A stretch of 41,401 nt of DNA from Bacteroidales bacterium (lineage in GTDB: Bacteria; Bacteroidota; Bacteroidia; Bacteroidales; ML635J-15). Under the pieces are notes generated by a model. The model was not told the DNA's origin and made no database searches. It worked only from the letters and a program-made list of their open reading frames with translations. The position numbers were made by a program, and so were the translations under genes. The stretch is from the NCBI GenBank assembly GCA_023228725.1, contig JALOAQ010000010.1, forward strand, positions 1-41,401, read 5' to 3'. Below, in pieces: positions 26,815-34,358 of this stretch. Each line of letters opens with the position of its first letter. Positions within the stretch are counted from its first letter, which is position 1.

Positions 26815-27360
26815 TTACTCTTTTTCTACTTGTACAAATCGAAGCTCTAGTGGAGTTTTTCGACCAAAAATTTTGACCATAACTTTCAGCTTTTTCTTCT
26901 CATCATACACTTCTTCTATCACACCACTAAAACCACTAAATGGACCATCAATAACTTTTACGGGTTCTCCAACATAAAAAAGCATACTTACTTCTTCATC
27001 ACTCTCAGCAAGCTCGTCAACTTTACCAAGTATTCTAGCTATCTCATCATTTCGTAAAGGTATTGCATGACCATCTTTGGTTTTTAGAAAACCTATTACT
27101 CCGCTTACATTTTTTATAATGTGCTCTACTTCACCGTCTAAAGCAGCATGTAATAAAATATAACCAGGGAAAAAACTCCTTTCCTTAGTAACATGTTTTC
27201 CATTTCTGACCTGATAAACTTTTTCTATCGGTATAAGAACCTGAGAAACTTGGTCTTGAAGTTCAAGCCTAGCAATCTCTGCCTCAAGGTATTCTTTTAC
27301 CTTTTTCTCTTTTCCGCTAAGAGCCCTAACAACATACCATTTTTTAACTATCTCTGACAT
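26815..27360 (-). CDS. nusG: Transcription termination/antitermination factor NusG
   Basis: The 181-residue protein has the NGN domain (KWYVVRALSGKEKKV, RSFFPGYILLHA) that binds the beta' clamp, and a C-terminal KOW domain (GEPVKVIDGPFSGFSGVIEE) that contacts Rho or ribosomal protein uS10. It follows secE by 18 nt in the usual secE-nusG-rplK order. Confidence 0.98.
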   Translation of the reverse strand: MSEIVKKWYVVRALSGKEKKVKEYLEAEIARLELQDQVSQVLIPIEKVYQVRNGKHVTKERSFFPGYILLHAALDGEVEHIIKNVSGVIGFLKTKDGHAIPLRNDEIARILGKVDELAESDEEVSMLFYVGEPVKVIDGPFSGFSGVIEEVYDEKKKLKVMVKIFGRKTPLELRFVQVEKE

Positions 27361-27378
27361 ATCCGATAAAATTTAGGT

Positions 27379-27573
27379 TTAATAAAATATGCTATATATT
27401 ACTTCAAGTAGATTTTTAAAGGTATAATCCATCAAGAAGACAACCATAGCAAATATTAAGGAAGCAACCATTACCACAACTGCACTACTCTGAAGTTCTG
27501 ACCATTTAGGCCAAGTAACTTTATGAACTAGTTCATTGTAGGTATCTTTGAAATATTCTTTAATTTTTCTCAT
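27379..27573 (-). CDS. secE: Preprotein translocase subunit SecE
   Basis: This 64-residue single-span protein is the short SecE form. It has the amphipathic KEYFKDTYNELVHKVTWPKW segment and one membrane helix (about 30-50). It completes the SecYEG channel with SecY and SecG encoded elsewhere. It begins 16 nt after tRNA-Trp, as in many bacteria. Confidence 0.96.
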   Translation of the reverse strand: MRKIKEYFKDTYNELVHKVTWPKWSELQSSAVVVMVASLIFAMVVFLMDYTFKNLLEVIYSIFY

Positions 27574-27589
27574 TTCAATATCTCGTTTG

Positions 27590-27662
27590 CACGGGAGGAG
27601 CGACTCGAACGCCCGACACCTAGTTTTGGAGACTAGTGCTCTGCCAACTGAGCTACACCCGT
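27590..27662 (-). tRNA. tRNA-Trp (CCA anticodon)
   Basis: The 73-nt minus-strand sequence folds as a cloverleaf: acceptor ACGGGTG/CTCCCGT with one T-T mismatch, GTAGCTCAGTTGGCAGAGC D arm, anticodon loop CTCCAAA on a CTAGT/ACTAG stem, and GTTCGAGTC T loop. The CCA end is not encoded. It lies between tuf and secE, directly after a terminator-like hairpin. Confidence 0.95.
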
Positions 27663-27668
27663 AGAAAA

Positions 27669-27695
27669 ATGAAGCAAGGAATACCCTCGCTTCAT
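27669..27695 (-). terminator. Terminator-like hairpin between tuf and tRNA-Trp
   Basis: ATGAAGCAAGG (27669-27679) pairs with CCTCGCTTCAT (27685-27695) around AATAC, a stem of 10 pairs with one A-C mismatch. On the minus strand it is followed by TTTTTC and then immediately by the tRNA-Trp 5' end. It could partly end tuf transcripts or guide processing. Confidence 0.55.
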
Positions 27696-27710
27696 ATTCT
27701 TTATTTCCAA

Positions 27711-28898
27711 TTATTCAATAATTTCTGTAATTTGACCAGCTCCAACAGTTCTACCACCTTCACGGATAGCAAAACGAAGACCAACGTTACAAGCTACTGG
27801 GTAAATCAATTCAACTTCAATTGAAACATTATCACCAGGCATAACCATTTGAACGCCTTCTGGCAAGTGAATTTCACCAGTGATATCCAAAGTTCTCAAA
27901 AAGAATTGAGGACGATATTTGTCGTGGAATGGAGTATGACGACCACCTTCTTCTTTTTTCAAAATATAAACCTCAGCCTTAAATCTTGTGTGAGGTTTAA
28001 TTGTTCCAGGTTGTGCAATTACTTGACCTCTTTTGACTTCATCCTTATCAACACCACGAAGTAACAAACCAACATTATCACCAGCTTCGCCTCTATCCAA
28101 TATTTTACGGAACATCTCAACTCCTGTAACAACAGTTTTGCGGGCTTCTTCACCTAAACCAATTATATGAACCTCATTACCTGTATTAATAACTCCGGTT
28201 TCGATACGACCAGTAGCAACTGTTCCACGACCTGTAATAGAGAATACGTCTTCAACAGGCATTAAGAATGGTTTTTCATTATCACGTGGAGGAATTGGAA
28301 TCCAAGTATCAACTGCATCCATTAATTCCATTACTTTATCTTCCCATTCAGGTTCGCCGTTTAATGCTCCTAAGGCAGAACCTCTAATAACAGGACAATC
28401 ATCACCTTCAAAACCGTAGAAATTCAACAAATCACGAACTTCCATTTCAACTAATTCCAATAGTTCTTCATCGTCAACTAAGTCAACTTTATTTAAGAAA
28501 ACAACTATTCTTGGAACGTTTACCTGACGTGCTAAAAGTATGTGTTCGCGTGTTTGAGGCATAGGACCATCAGTTGAAGCAACAACAATAATAGCACCGT
28601 CCATTTGTGCAGCACCTGTTACCATGTTTTTTACGTAGTCAGCGTGACCAGGACAGTCAACGTGCGCATAGTGTCGTGCAGCAGTTTGGTACTCAACATG
28701 TGAAGTATTAATAGTAATACCTCTTTCTTTTTCTTCTGGAGCATTGTCAATAGAATCAAAGCTCATTACAGCCGACAAACCTCTTTTTCCTAAAACTGTT
28801 GTAATAGCAGCAGTTAAAGTGGTTTTACCATGGTCAACGTGACCAATAGTACCAATATTTACGTGCGGTTTCGACCTATCAAATTTTTCTTTAGCCAT
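27711..28898 (-). CDS. tuf: Elongation factor Tu
   Basis: The 395-residue GTPase delivers aminoacyl-tRNA to the ribosome. Nucleotide motifs GHVDHGKTTLT, DCPGHADYVKNM and NKVD are intact, with the conserved RGITINTSHVEYQT switch I region and the C-terminal RTVGAGQITEIIE. Codon use looks more selective than in neighbours, as expected of a very highly expressed gene. It follows tRNA-Thr(GGT) by 61 nt and should be transcribed with the four tRNAs. Confidence 0.98.
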   Translation of the reverse strand: MAKEKFDRSKPHVNIGTIGHVDHGKTTLTAAITTVLGKRGLSAVMSFDSIDNAPEEKERGITINTSHVEYQTAARHYAHVDCPGHADYVKNMVTGAAQMDGAIIVVASTDGPMPQTREHILLARQVNVPRIVVFLNKVDLVDDEELLELVEMEVRDLLNFYGFEGDDCPVIRGSALGALNGEPEWEDKVMELMDAVDTWIPIPPRDNEKPFLMPVEDVFSITGRGTVATGRIETGVINTGNEVHIIGLGEEARKTVVTGVEMFRKILDRGEAGDNVGLLLRGVDKDEVKRGQVIAQPGTIKPHTRFKAEVYILKKEEGGRHTPFHDKYRPQFFLRTLDITGEIHLPEGVQMVMPGDNVSIEVELIYPVACNVGLRFAIREGGRTVGAGQITEIIE

Positions 28899-28959
28899 GG
28901 CTTAAAACATTAAATATTAATAATTAAACTTATTTTAATTTATAAATTACAAAAAATTG

Positions 28960-29031
<72 letters not shown>

Positions 29032-29037
29032 ACCTTC

Positions 29038-29111
<74 letters not shown>

Positions 29112-29124
29112 AACCTAAGTGTAG

Positions 29125-29207
29125 TGGGGGGAGAAGGATTCGAACCTCCGAAGTCGTACGACAACAGATTTACAGTCTGCCCCAGTTGGCCACTTTGGTA
29201 TCCCCCC
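29125..29207 (-). tRNA. tRNA-Tyr (GTA anticodon)
   Basis: 83 nt with the long variable arm typical of bacterial tRNA-Tyr; acceptor GGGGGGA/TCCCCCC, anticodon loop CTGTAAA on a CAGA/TCTG stem, T loop GTTCGAATC, discriminator A, no encoded CCA. Confidence 0.95.
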
Positions 29208-29219
29208 AAGAAATCTTGG

Positions 29220-29292
29220 AGCCGATGAACGGACTCGAACCGCCGACCGGCTGATTACAAATCAGCTGCTCTACCAACTGAGCTACATCGGC
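29220..29292 (-). tRNA. tRNA-Thr (TGT anticodon)
   Basis: 73 nt; acceptor GCCGATG/CATCGGC, anticodon loop TTTGTAA on a GCTGA/TCAGC stem, T loop GTTCGAGTC, discriminator T, no encoded CCA. It is first in transcription order, about 60 nt downstream of the cluster promoter. Confidence 0.96.
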
Positions 29293-29298
29293 CAAAAT

Positions 29299-29372
29299 AT
29301 AAATAATTCATACATTTAAAAGAACATCCTTTTTACTCACAAAAAAGGTTTGCAAATGTATGAATTATTTAT
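29299..29372. repeat. 19-bp perfect inverted repeat with nested hairpin between hpf and the tRNA cluster
   Basis: ataaataattcatacattt (29299-29317) is the exact reverse complement of 29354-29372. The 36-nt interior contains a second stem, CCTTTTT (29328-29334) with AAAAAGG (29342-29348). The right arm overlaps the -7 box and spacer of the tRNA-tuf promoter, so only RNA reading through from hpf would contain both arms. Confidence 0.8.
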
Positions 29373-29383
29373 TTCATTCCAAA
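29353..29383 (-). promoter_or_regulatory. Promoter of the tRNA-tuf operon
   Basis: On the minus strand TTTG (29383-29380), a 19-nt spacer and TACATTTG (29360-29353) match the Bacteroidota promoter pattern TTTG-N19-TAnnTTTG. Transcription would start near 29347 and reach the first tRNA after about 55 nt. Confidence 0.7.
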
Positions 29384-29414
29384 ACTTTTTAAAACTTTTT
29401 TTTAAAATTTTTAA

Positions 29415-29711
29415 TTATCTTAATTTTTCTCTGTATTTTTTTAATTGACGACGTAGGGCAGCCGTTGCTAAATCAACAGATTCTTCAAAAGTGTTACGCT
29501 GACGTTTTGCAAAAACATCATTAGCATATGGCACATTAATTTTAATTTCAGCTACTTTATTGTCCTTAGTATCTGAATTTTCTATGCGTAAAATCACCTC
29601 AGCATCGATAATTTTGTCAGCAACCTGACTTAATTTGCCAACTTTATTCTCAATATAAGCAATTAATTTTTTATCCGCATCAAAACGAACAGATTGAATT
29701 TTAATTTCCAT
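29415..29711 (-). CDS. hpf: Ribosome hibernation-promoting factor (short HPF/RaiA-like)
   Basis: The 98-residue protein has the HPF/YfiA fold pattern: MEIKIQSVRFDADKKLIAYIENKVGKL-type start (shown in part), an AEVILRIEN strand, AEIKINVPYANDVFAK and a basic C-terminal helix ending in LKKYREKLR. Such proteins occupy the 30S channel and inactivate ribosomes during starvation. It lacks the long-form dimerisation tail. It is 16 nt downstream of xerC and third in the rpsU-xerC-hpf group. Unusually for this window, the ATG is preceded by a strong Shine-Dalgarno site. Confidence 0.9.
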   Translation of the reverse strand: MEIKIQSVRFDADKKLIAYIENKVGKLSQVADKIIDAEVILRIENSDTKDNKVAEIKINVPYANDVFAKRQRNTFEESVDLATAALRRQLKKYREKLR

Positions 29712-29717
29712 ATTATA

Positions 29718-29724
29718 CTCCTTT
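29718..29724 (-). promoter_or_regulatory. Strong Shine-Dalgarno site of hpf
   Basis: AAAGGAG on the minus strand ends 6 nt before the hpf ATG, ideal spacing. I compared the roughly 15 nt before every other assigned complete start in the window and found no comparable site, so it is an exception. Confidence 0.8.
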
Positions 29725-29727
29725 CTT

Positions 29728-30615
29728 TTATTGTGCCCTAGGATGGGCTTGTTTATAAATAGTTTTTATTTTTGAAAATGTATTATGTGTATAAACTTGT
29801 GTGGCTACCAAACTTGTATGTCCTAATAATTCTTTAATAGAATTCAAATCAGCTCCATTATTAAGCATATGCGTAGCAAAACTATGACGCAATACATGTG
29901 GAGAACGCTTATCCAAGCGACTGACCAAACCTAAATAATATTGAATTTTTCTATAAACAAAATTTGGATACATTTTATTGCCTTTATCCGTAACTAATAA
30001 AAAATCATTTGCTTCACATGAAAATCCAAAATCGCTTTTTTTAGAAACATAATTATTAAACATATTATTAATATAGGTATTAAAAGGCACAATTCTTTCT
30101 TTATTCCCTTTTCCTAATATTTTAACATTTGCTCTAAAAACATCAATATCTTTATGCTTTAAATTTATTAATTCTGAAAGTCGCATACCAGTATTATAAA
30201 AAAGCTCAATCATAAACCTGTCGCGTAAACCAAAAAAATCATCAGTAAAAAAAGAATTATTATCCAAATCATTCATTTGATTTTCTTGAACAAACTCCGG
30301 CAATCTTTTTGCTCGCTTAGGCAAAACTATTTTTAGCATAGGATTTTTTGTAATATATCCTAATTTCATTAAATATTTTACATAAGATTTCAAACTTGAA
30401 ACTTTTCTGTTAATGCTAGTAGAAGATAAACCTTTCTCCGACAAACTTGCTATCCAAGCTCTTATTTTTTTATATTCAGGAATTAAAGTTTCATCATTAG
30501 ATTTTAATAAAATAAAATTACGAAACTGCACTAAATCAGTCTCGTAAGAATTTATTGTATTTTCAGAAAATCGTTTCTCGAAACGAATATATTTAATAAA
30601 ATTATTAATATTCAT
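29728..30615 (-). CDS. xerC: Tyrosine recombinase XerC
   Basis: The 295-residue protein has an N-terminal SAM-like DNA-binding domain (about 1-100) and a catalytic domain with R145 (TGMRLSELI), K172 (GKGNKERIVP), H240 and R243 (HVLRHSFATHM), H266 (LLGHTSL) and nucleophile Y275 (VYTHNTF). The C-terminal QAHPRA end is XerC-like. It should resolve chromosome dimers at dif with XerD. It is not part of a mobile element: it sits between rpsU and hpf, an arrangement I recall as common in Bacteroidota. Confidence 0.88.
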   Translation of the reverse strand: MNINNFIKYIRFEKRFSENTINSYETDLVQFRNFILLKSNDETLIPEYKKIRAWIASLSEKGLSSTSINRKVSSLKSYVKYLMKLGYITKNPMLKIVLPKRAKRLPEFVQENQMNDLDNNSFFTDDFFGLRDRFMIELFYNTGMRLSELINLKHKDIDVFRANVKILGKGNKERIVPFNTYINNMFNNYVSKKSDFGFSCEANDFLLVTDKGNKMYPNFVYRKIQYYLGLVSRLDKRSPHVLRHSFATHMLNNGADLNSIKELLGHTSLVATQVYTHNTFSKIKTIYKQAHPRAQ

Positions 30616-30698
30616 ATTAAATTAATCAATCACTTCCTAGCTTCGTCAATTAATTAATACGAAAGTTTTAATAAAAAGTTACATTAAATTAAAAAAAA

Positions 30699-30896
30699 TT
30701 AACTATTTTCTTGCATAGTCAATAAATGCTGAACATAACGCGCATGAATCATCTGCTGACGCTTAGTTACAGAAGGCTTTGCAAAAGATTGACGTCTTCT
30801 TAATTCTTTTACAACTCCAGTTTTTTCAAATTTTCTTTTAAAACGCTTTAAGGCTCTATCAATATTTTCGCCATCTTTTACTGGTACAATAATCAT
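30699..30896 (-). CDS. rpsU: 30S ribosomal protein bS21
   Basis: The 65-residue basic protein has MIIVPVKDGENIDRALKRFK and RRRQSFAKPSVTKRQ, typical of bS21. In Bacteroidota ribosome structures bS21 with bS18 and bS6 covers the 3' end of 16S rRNA and blocks Shine-Dalgarno pairing. The rpsU start here has no Shine-Dalgarno site. It is first in a transcript with xerC and hpf, driven by a near-consensus promoter with a leader of about 45 nt. Confidence 0.95.
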   Translation of the reverse strand: MIIVPVKDGENIDRALKRFKRKFEKTGVVKELRRRQSFAKPSVTKRQQMIHARYVQHLLTMQENS

Positions 30897-30946
30897 TATT
30901 ATTATTTTTATTATTTATATTAAAATTTATTTTTAATTTTGGACTG

Positions 30947-30977
30947 CAAAAATATAAAATTTATATTATCTAACAAA
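30947..30977 (-). promoter_or_regulatory. Promoter of the rpsU-xerC-hpf operon
   Basis: On the minus strand TTTG (30977-30974), a 19-nt spacer and TATTTTTG (30954-30947) match the Bacteroidota consensus fully. Confidence 0.7.
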
Positions 30978-31039
30978 ATTTTTAAATAATATTTTTCTCA
31001 AGTTTTGCAATATCGTTTTTTACAACAGAATTCACTAAA

Positions 31040-31074
31040 TTTGCCTATTCATATCCTTAGAAATATTATTTTTG
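31040..31074 (+). promoter_or_regulatory. Promoter of the glmM-like gene
   Basis: TTTG (31040-31043), a 23-nt spacer and TATTTTTG (31067-31074) fit the consensus at the long end of its spacing. A further TAAATTTG (31036-31043) overlaps the -33 element and could be a second -7 box. Confidence 0.5.
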
Positions 31075-31090
31075 CATAAAATTATAACAA

Positions 31091-32479
31091 ATGACTTTAA
31101 TAAAATCAATTTCCGGAATTAGAGGCACTATAGGAGGTGTTGCTAACGAAAACTTAACTCCTAGCGACATTGTAAAATATATAACTGCCTATTCTTTATG
31201 GCAAAAAGAAACAAACAAAAAAGCCAAAACAATAGTTGTTGGTCGAGACGCTCGTCCTTCAGGAAAAATAATTGAAAATATTGTAGTTGCTGTTTTCAAT
31301 TCCTTGGGCTTTGATGTAATAAATATTGGTTTAGCAACGACTCCGACCACAGAATTTGCGGTAATAAACGAAAAAGCGGATGGAGGAATAATTATAACTG
31401 CTAGTCATAATCCTAATAATTGGAACGCCCTAAAACTTTTAAATAATAAGGGCGAGTTTTTAAATGCTGATGAAGGGAAAAGAATTTTAGAACTTGCCGA
31501 AACATCAAAGGCTGAGTTTGCAGAAGTTGGCAAACTAGGCAATACAACAAAACTTAGAAATTATGAAAACCTGCATATTGATTCTATTTTAAAACTAAAA
31601 TTAGTAAACAAAGAATTAATTAAAGCCTCAAATTTCACAGTTGCCATAGATTGCGTAAATTCTGTTGGTGGTTTCGCAATTCCAAAACTACTTAAAAGTT
31701 TAGGAATTAAAAACATTATTGAACTTTATTGCACACCAAACGGTCAATTTCCTCATAATCCAGAACCTCTACCCGAAAATTTAACAGAAATAAGCAAACT
31801 AATTAAAGAAAAAAAAGCTGATATAGGTTTTGTTGTTGACCCAGATGTTGATAGACTTGCTATAGTTTGCGAAGATGGAACTATGTTTGGTGAAGAATAT
31901 ACTTTAGTAGCTGTTGCAGACTATGTTTTATCAAAAACTCCTGGCAATACTGTGTCAAATCTTTCATCAACCAGAGCTTTGAGAGATGTTTCTGAAAAAT
32001 ACGGAGTTGAATACAATTCTGCTGCTGTAGGCGAAGTAAATGTTGTAGCAAAAATGAAAGAAACAAATGCTGTAATTGGTGGCGAAGGGAATGGTGGTGT
32101 AATCTATCCAGAATCTCACTACGGAAGAGATGCCTTGGTAGGAATTGCTTTGTTTTTAAGTTTCTTAGCTGAAAAACAACTTAAAGTTTCTGAATTAAAA
32201 AAAACATACCCAAATTATTTTATTTCAAAAAATAAAATTGAACTTACAAAAGACATTAATTTAAATAATATTTTTGAAAAACTTCTAGAAAAATACAAAA
32301 ACAACCCTCATCACACAATAGATGGCTTAAAAATCGAATTTCCAGAAACCAAAGAATGGGTGCATTTACGCTCATCAAATACAGAACCTATTATTAGAAT
32401 TTATTGCGAAAGTTTAAACCAAAAAAATGCTGAAGCTTTAGCAAAAAAATTTATCGAAGAAATAAAAAATTTAATGTAA
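31091..32479 (+). CDS. glmM: Phosphoglucosamine mutase / phosphohexomutase
   Basis: The 462-residue alpha-D-phosphohexomutase has the SGIRGTIGG start, the phosphoserine loop TASHNPNNWN (S105), the magnesium loop DPDVDR (D250, D252, D254), the sugar-binding GEGNGG (331-336) and the phosphate-binding RSSNTEPIIRIY near the C-terminus. GlmM converts glucosamine 6-phosphate to glucosamine 1-phosphate for UDP-GlcNAc and peptidoglycan. The GEGNGG loop suits a glucosamine or mannose mutase, so a phosphomannomutase is possible; I favour GlmM because Bacteroidota homologues are so named. The gene is divergent from rpsU. Confidence 0.82.
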   Translation: MTLIKSISGIRGTIGGVANENLTPSDIVKYITAYSLWQKETNKKAKTIVVGRDARPSGKIIENIVVAVFNSLGFDVINIGLATTPTTEFAVINEKADGGIIITASHNPNNWNALKLLNNKGEFLNADEGKRILELAETSKAEFAEVGKLGNTTKLRNYENLHIDSILKLKLVNKELIKASNFTVAIDCVNSVGGFAIPKLLKSLGIKNIIELYCTPNGQFPHNPEPLPENLTEISKLIKEKKADIGFVVDPDVDRLAIVCEDGTMFGEEYTLVAVADYVLSKTPGNTVSNLSSTRALRDVSEKYGVEYNSAAVGEVNVVAKMKETNAVIGGEGNGGVIYPESHYGRDALVGIALFLSFLAEKQLKVSELKKTYPNYFISKNKIELTKDINLNNIFEKLLEKYKNNPHHTIDGLKIEFPETKEWVHLRSSNTEPIIRIYCESLNQKNAEALAKKFIEEIKNLM

Positions 32480-32505
32480 ACTATACAAAACAAATTGATA
32501 TAAAC

Positions 32506-32521
32506 ACAAATACAGATTTGT
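32506..32521 (+). terminator. Weak terminator-like hairpin after the glmM-like gene
   Basis: ACAAAT (32506-32511) pairs with ATTTGT (32516-32521) around ACAG and is followed by TATTTTTATTTTG. The stem is short and AT-rich, so this is tentative; the T-rich stretch may equally belong to the uvrC promoter. Confidence 0.25.
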
Positions 32522-32546
32522 TATTTTTATTTTGTAATTTTACATC

Positions 32547-34358
32547 ATGATTTCTAAAGATGATTTAGATATTAAAATCAAGGCTTTACCACAAAACCCT
32601 GGAGTTTATAAATATTTTGATAAACAGGGGAATATTATTTATGTAGGTAAAGCCAAAAATTTAAAAAAAAGAGTTTCTTCTTATTTTGTAAAAAATCATC
32701 AATCATACAAAACCAATGTTCTAGTAAAAAGAATTAAAAACATTGAATATATAGTTACTGAAACCGAAAATGACGCATTACTTTTAGAAAATATTTTAAT
32801 TAAATCATTACAACCACGCTATAACGTAATGTTAAAGGATGACAAAACTTATCCGTGGATTTGTATTAAAAAAGAAAGTTTTCCACGTGTGTTTTATACC
32901 CGTCAAAAAATAAAAGATGGTAGCGAGTATTTTGGCCCTTTTACTTCGGTTTACACAATAAAAACCCTATTAAATTTAATACGTCAATTATATCCAATTC
33001 GCACTTGTAACTTAAATTTAAGCCAAGAAAATATAAAAAATAAAAAATTTAAAGTTTGTTTAGAATATCATTTAGGAAATTGCTTAGCGCCCTGCATAGG
33101 AGCTATTGACGAAGAAACATATTTACAGTGGATTGCTGATATTAGAAAAATTTTAAAAGGTGATTTACAACAAATCCAATCTTTTTTCACAAAGCAAATG
33201 AAAAACCATGCAGCTAATCTTGAGTTTGAAAAAGCAGCAGAAATAAAATCAAAACTAGGTATTATTGAAAATTACAAAAGTAAATCTAGCATTGTAAATA
33301 CAAATATTTCAGATACCGAGGCCTTTGGCTTTGCAAAAGATATTAATTCAGCTTATGTATCTTATATTAGAATACAATCAGGAACTGTAATTGCAGCTCA
33401 TTCAGTAGAAATACGAAAAAAAATTGACGAATCTGACGAAGATATGATTTTATTTGCTCTATTAGAACTTAGAGACAGTTTAAACTCAGATGCAAAAACT
33501 ACTTTACTGCCTTTTAAAATTGATTTTGAAGTTGAAAACACTAAAATAGAAGTCCCTAAGCGTGGCGATAAATATAGTATAATTGAGCTTGCCAATAGAA
33601 ACGCAAAGTTTTTTATGCTTGAGAAACACAAACAAATAGAAAATAAAAATCCGGAAAAACATATACAAAGAAAACTAGAAACTTTACAGAAAGATTTGAA
33701 TTTACCCGAATTGCCACGCCATATAGAATGCTTTGATAACTCAAACATACAAGGTGAAAACCCTGTTGCTGCTTGTGTAGTTTTTAAAAATGCACGTCCC
33801 TCAAAAACCGATTACCGACACTATAATATAAAAACTGTTGAAGGATCTGATGATTATGCGTCTATGAGCGAAATTGTGTATCGTCGTTATAAAAGATTGC
33901 TTGAAGAAAAAAAAGAACTGCCTCAACTAATTATTATTGATGGTGGAAAAGGTCAACTAAGTTCAGCTGTAAAAAGTTTAAAAAATCTAAATTTAGAAAA
34001 TATTAGTATTATAAGTATAGCAGAAAAACTTGAAGAAATTTATTTTCCAAATGATTCTATCCCACTTTATCTTGATAAAAGCTCCGAATCTTTAAAATTA
34101 ATTCAATTCGCTAGAGACGAAGCTCATAGGTTTGGACTCAATTTTCATAGAAATAAAAGATCTGCTAGTTTTACAGTATCAGAACTTGAAAATATTAATG
34201 GGATTGGGGATAAAACAATAGATTTATTATTAACAAAATATAAAAGCGTGAACCAAATTAAAAAAGCTAAAACCGAAGATTTAGAAAAATTAATTGGCAT
34301 ATATAAAGCAAAACTTTTAATTGATTATTTTAAAATTAAACAAAATTCAAATGAATAA
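32547..34358 (+). CDS. uvrC: Excinuclease ABC subunit C
   Basis: The 603-residue nuclease makes both incisions in nucleotide excision repair with UvrA and UvrB. It has the N-terminal GIY-YIG domain (GVYKYF at 19-24, IIYVGKAKNLKKR at 30-42), a cysteine-containing middle segment, a UVR helix pair (about 217-242) that binds UvrB, the RNase H-like 5' nuclease domain (HIECFDNSNIQGENPVA, IIDGGKGQLSSA) and a C-terminal helix-hairpin-helix (about 547-600). The stop codon overlaps the start of the next gene by 8 nt. Confidence 0.96.
   Translation: MISKDDLDIKIKALPQNPGVYKYFDKQGNIIYVGKAKNLKKRVSSYFVKNHQSYKTNVLVKRIKNIEYIVTETENDALLLENILIKSLQPRYNVMLKDDKTYPWICIKKESFPRVFYTRQKIKDGSEYFGPFTSVYTIKTLLNLIRQLYPIRTCNLNLSQENIKNKKFKVCLEYHLGNCLAPCIGAIDEETYLQWIADIRKILKGDLQQIQSFFTKQMKNHAANLEFEKAAEIKSKLGIIENYKSKSSIVNTNISDTEAFGFAKDINSAYVSYIRIQSGTVIAAHSVEIRKKIDESDEDMILFALLELRDSLNSDAKTTLLPFKIDFEVENTKIEVPKRGDKYSIIELANRNAKFFMLEKHKQIENKNPEKHIQRKLETLQKDLNLPELPRHIECFDNSNIQGENPVAACVVFKNARPSKTDYRHYNIKTVEGSDDYASMSEIVYRRYKRLLEEKKELPQLIIIDGGKGQLSSAVKSLKNLNLENISIISIAEKLEEIYFPNDSIPLYLDKSSESLKLIQFARDEAHRFGLNFHRNKRSASFTVSELENINGIGDKTIDLLLTKYKSVNQIKKAKTEDLEKLIGIYKAKLLIDYFKIKQNSNE

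Noticed and set aside
29728..30615. Tyrosine recombinase as sign of an integrated element
   Set aside because: Its XerC-like C-terminus and fixed place between rpsU and hpf, beside tRNAs but with no att repeats or cargo genes, point to the housekeeping enzyme.
30897..30946. Possible strong Shine-Dalgarno site before rpsU, as reported in Flavobacteriia
   Set aside because: I looked for it; the leader is only A and T near the start and has no GGAG-like sequence.
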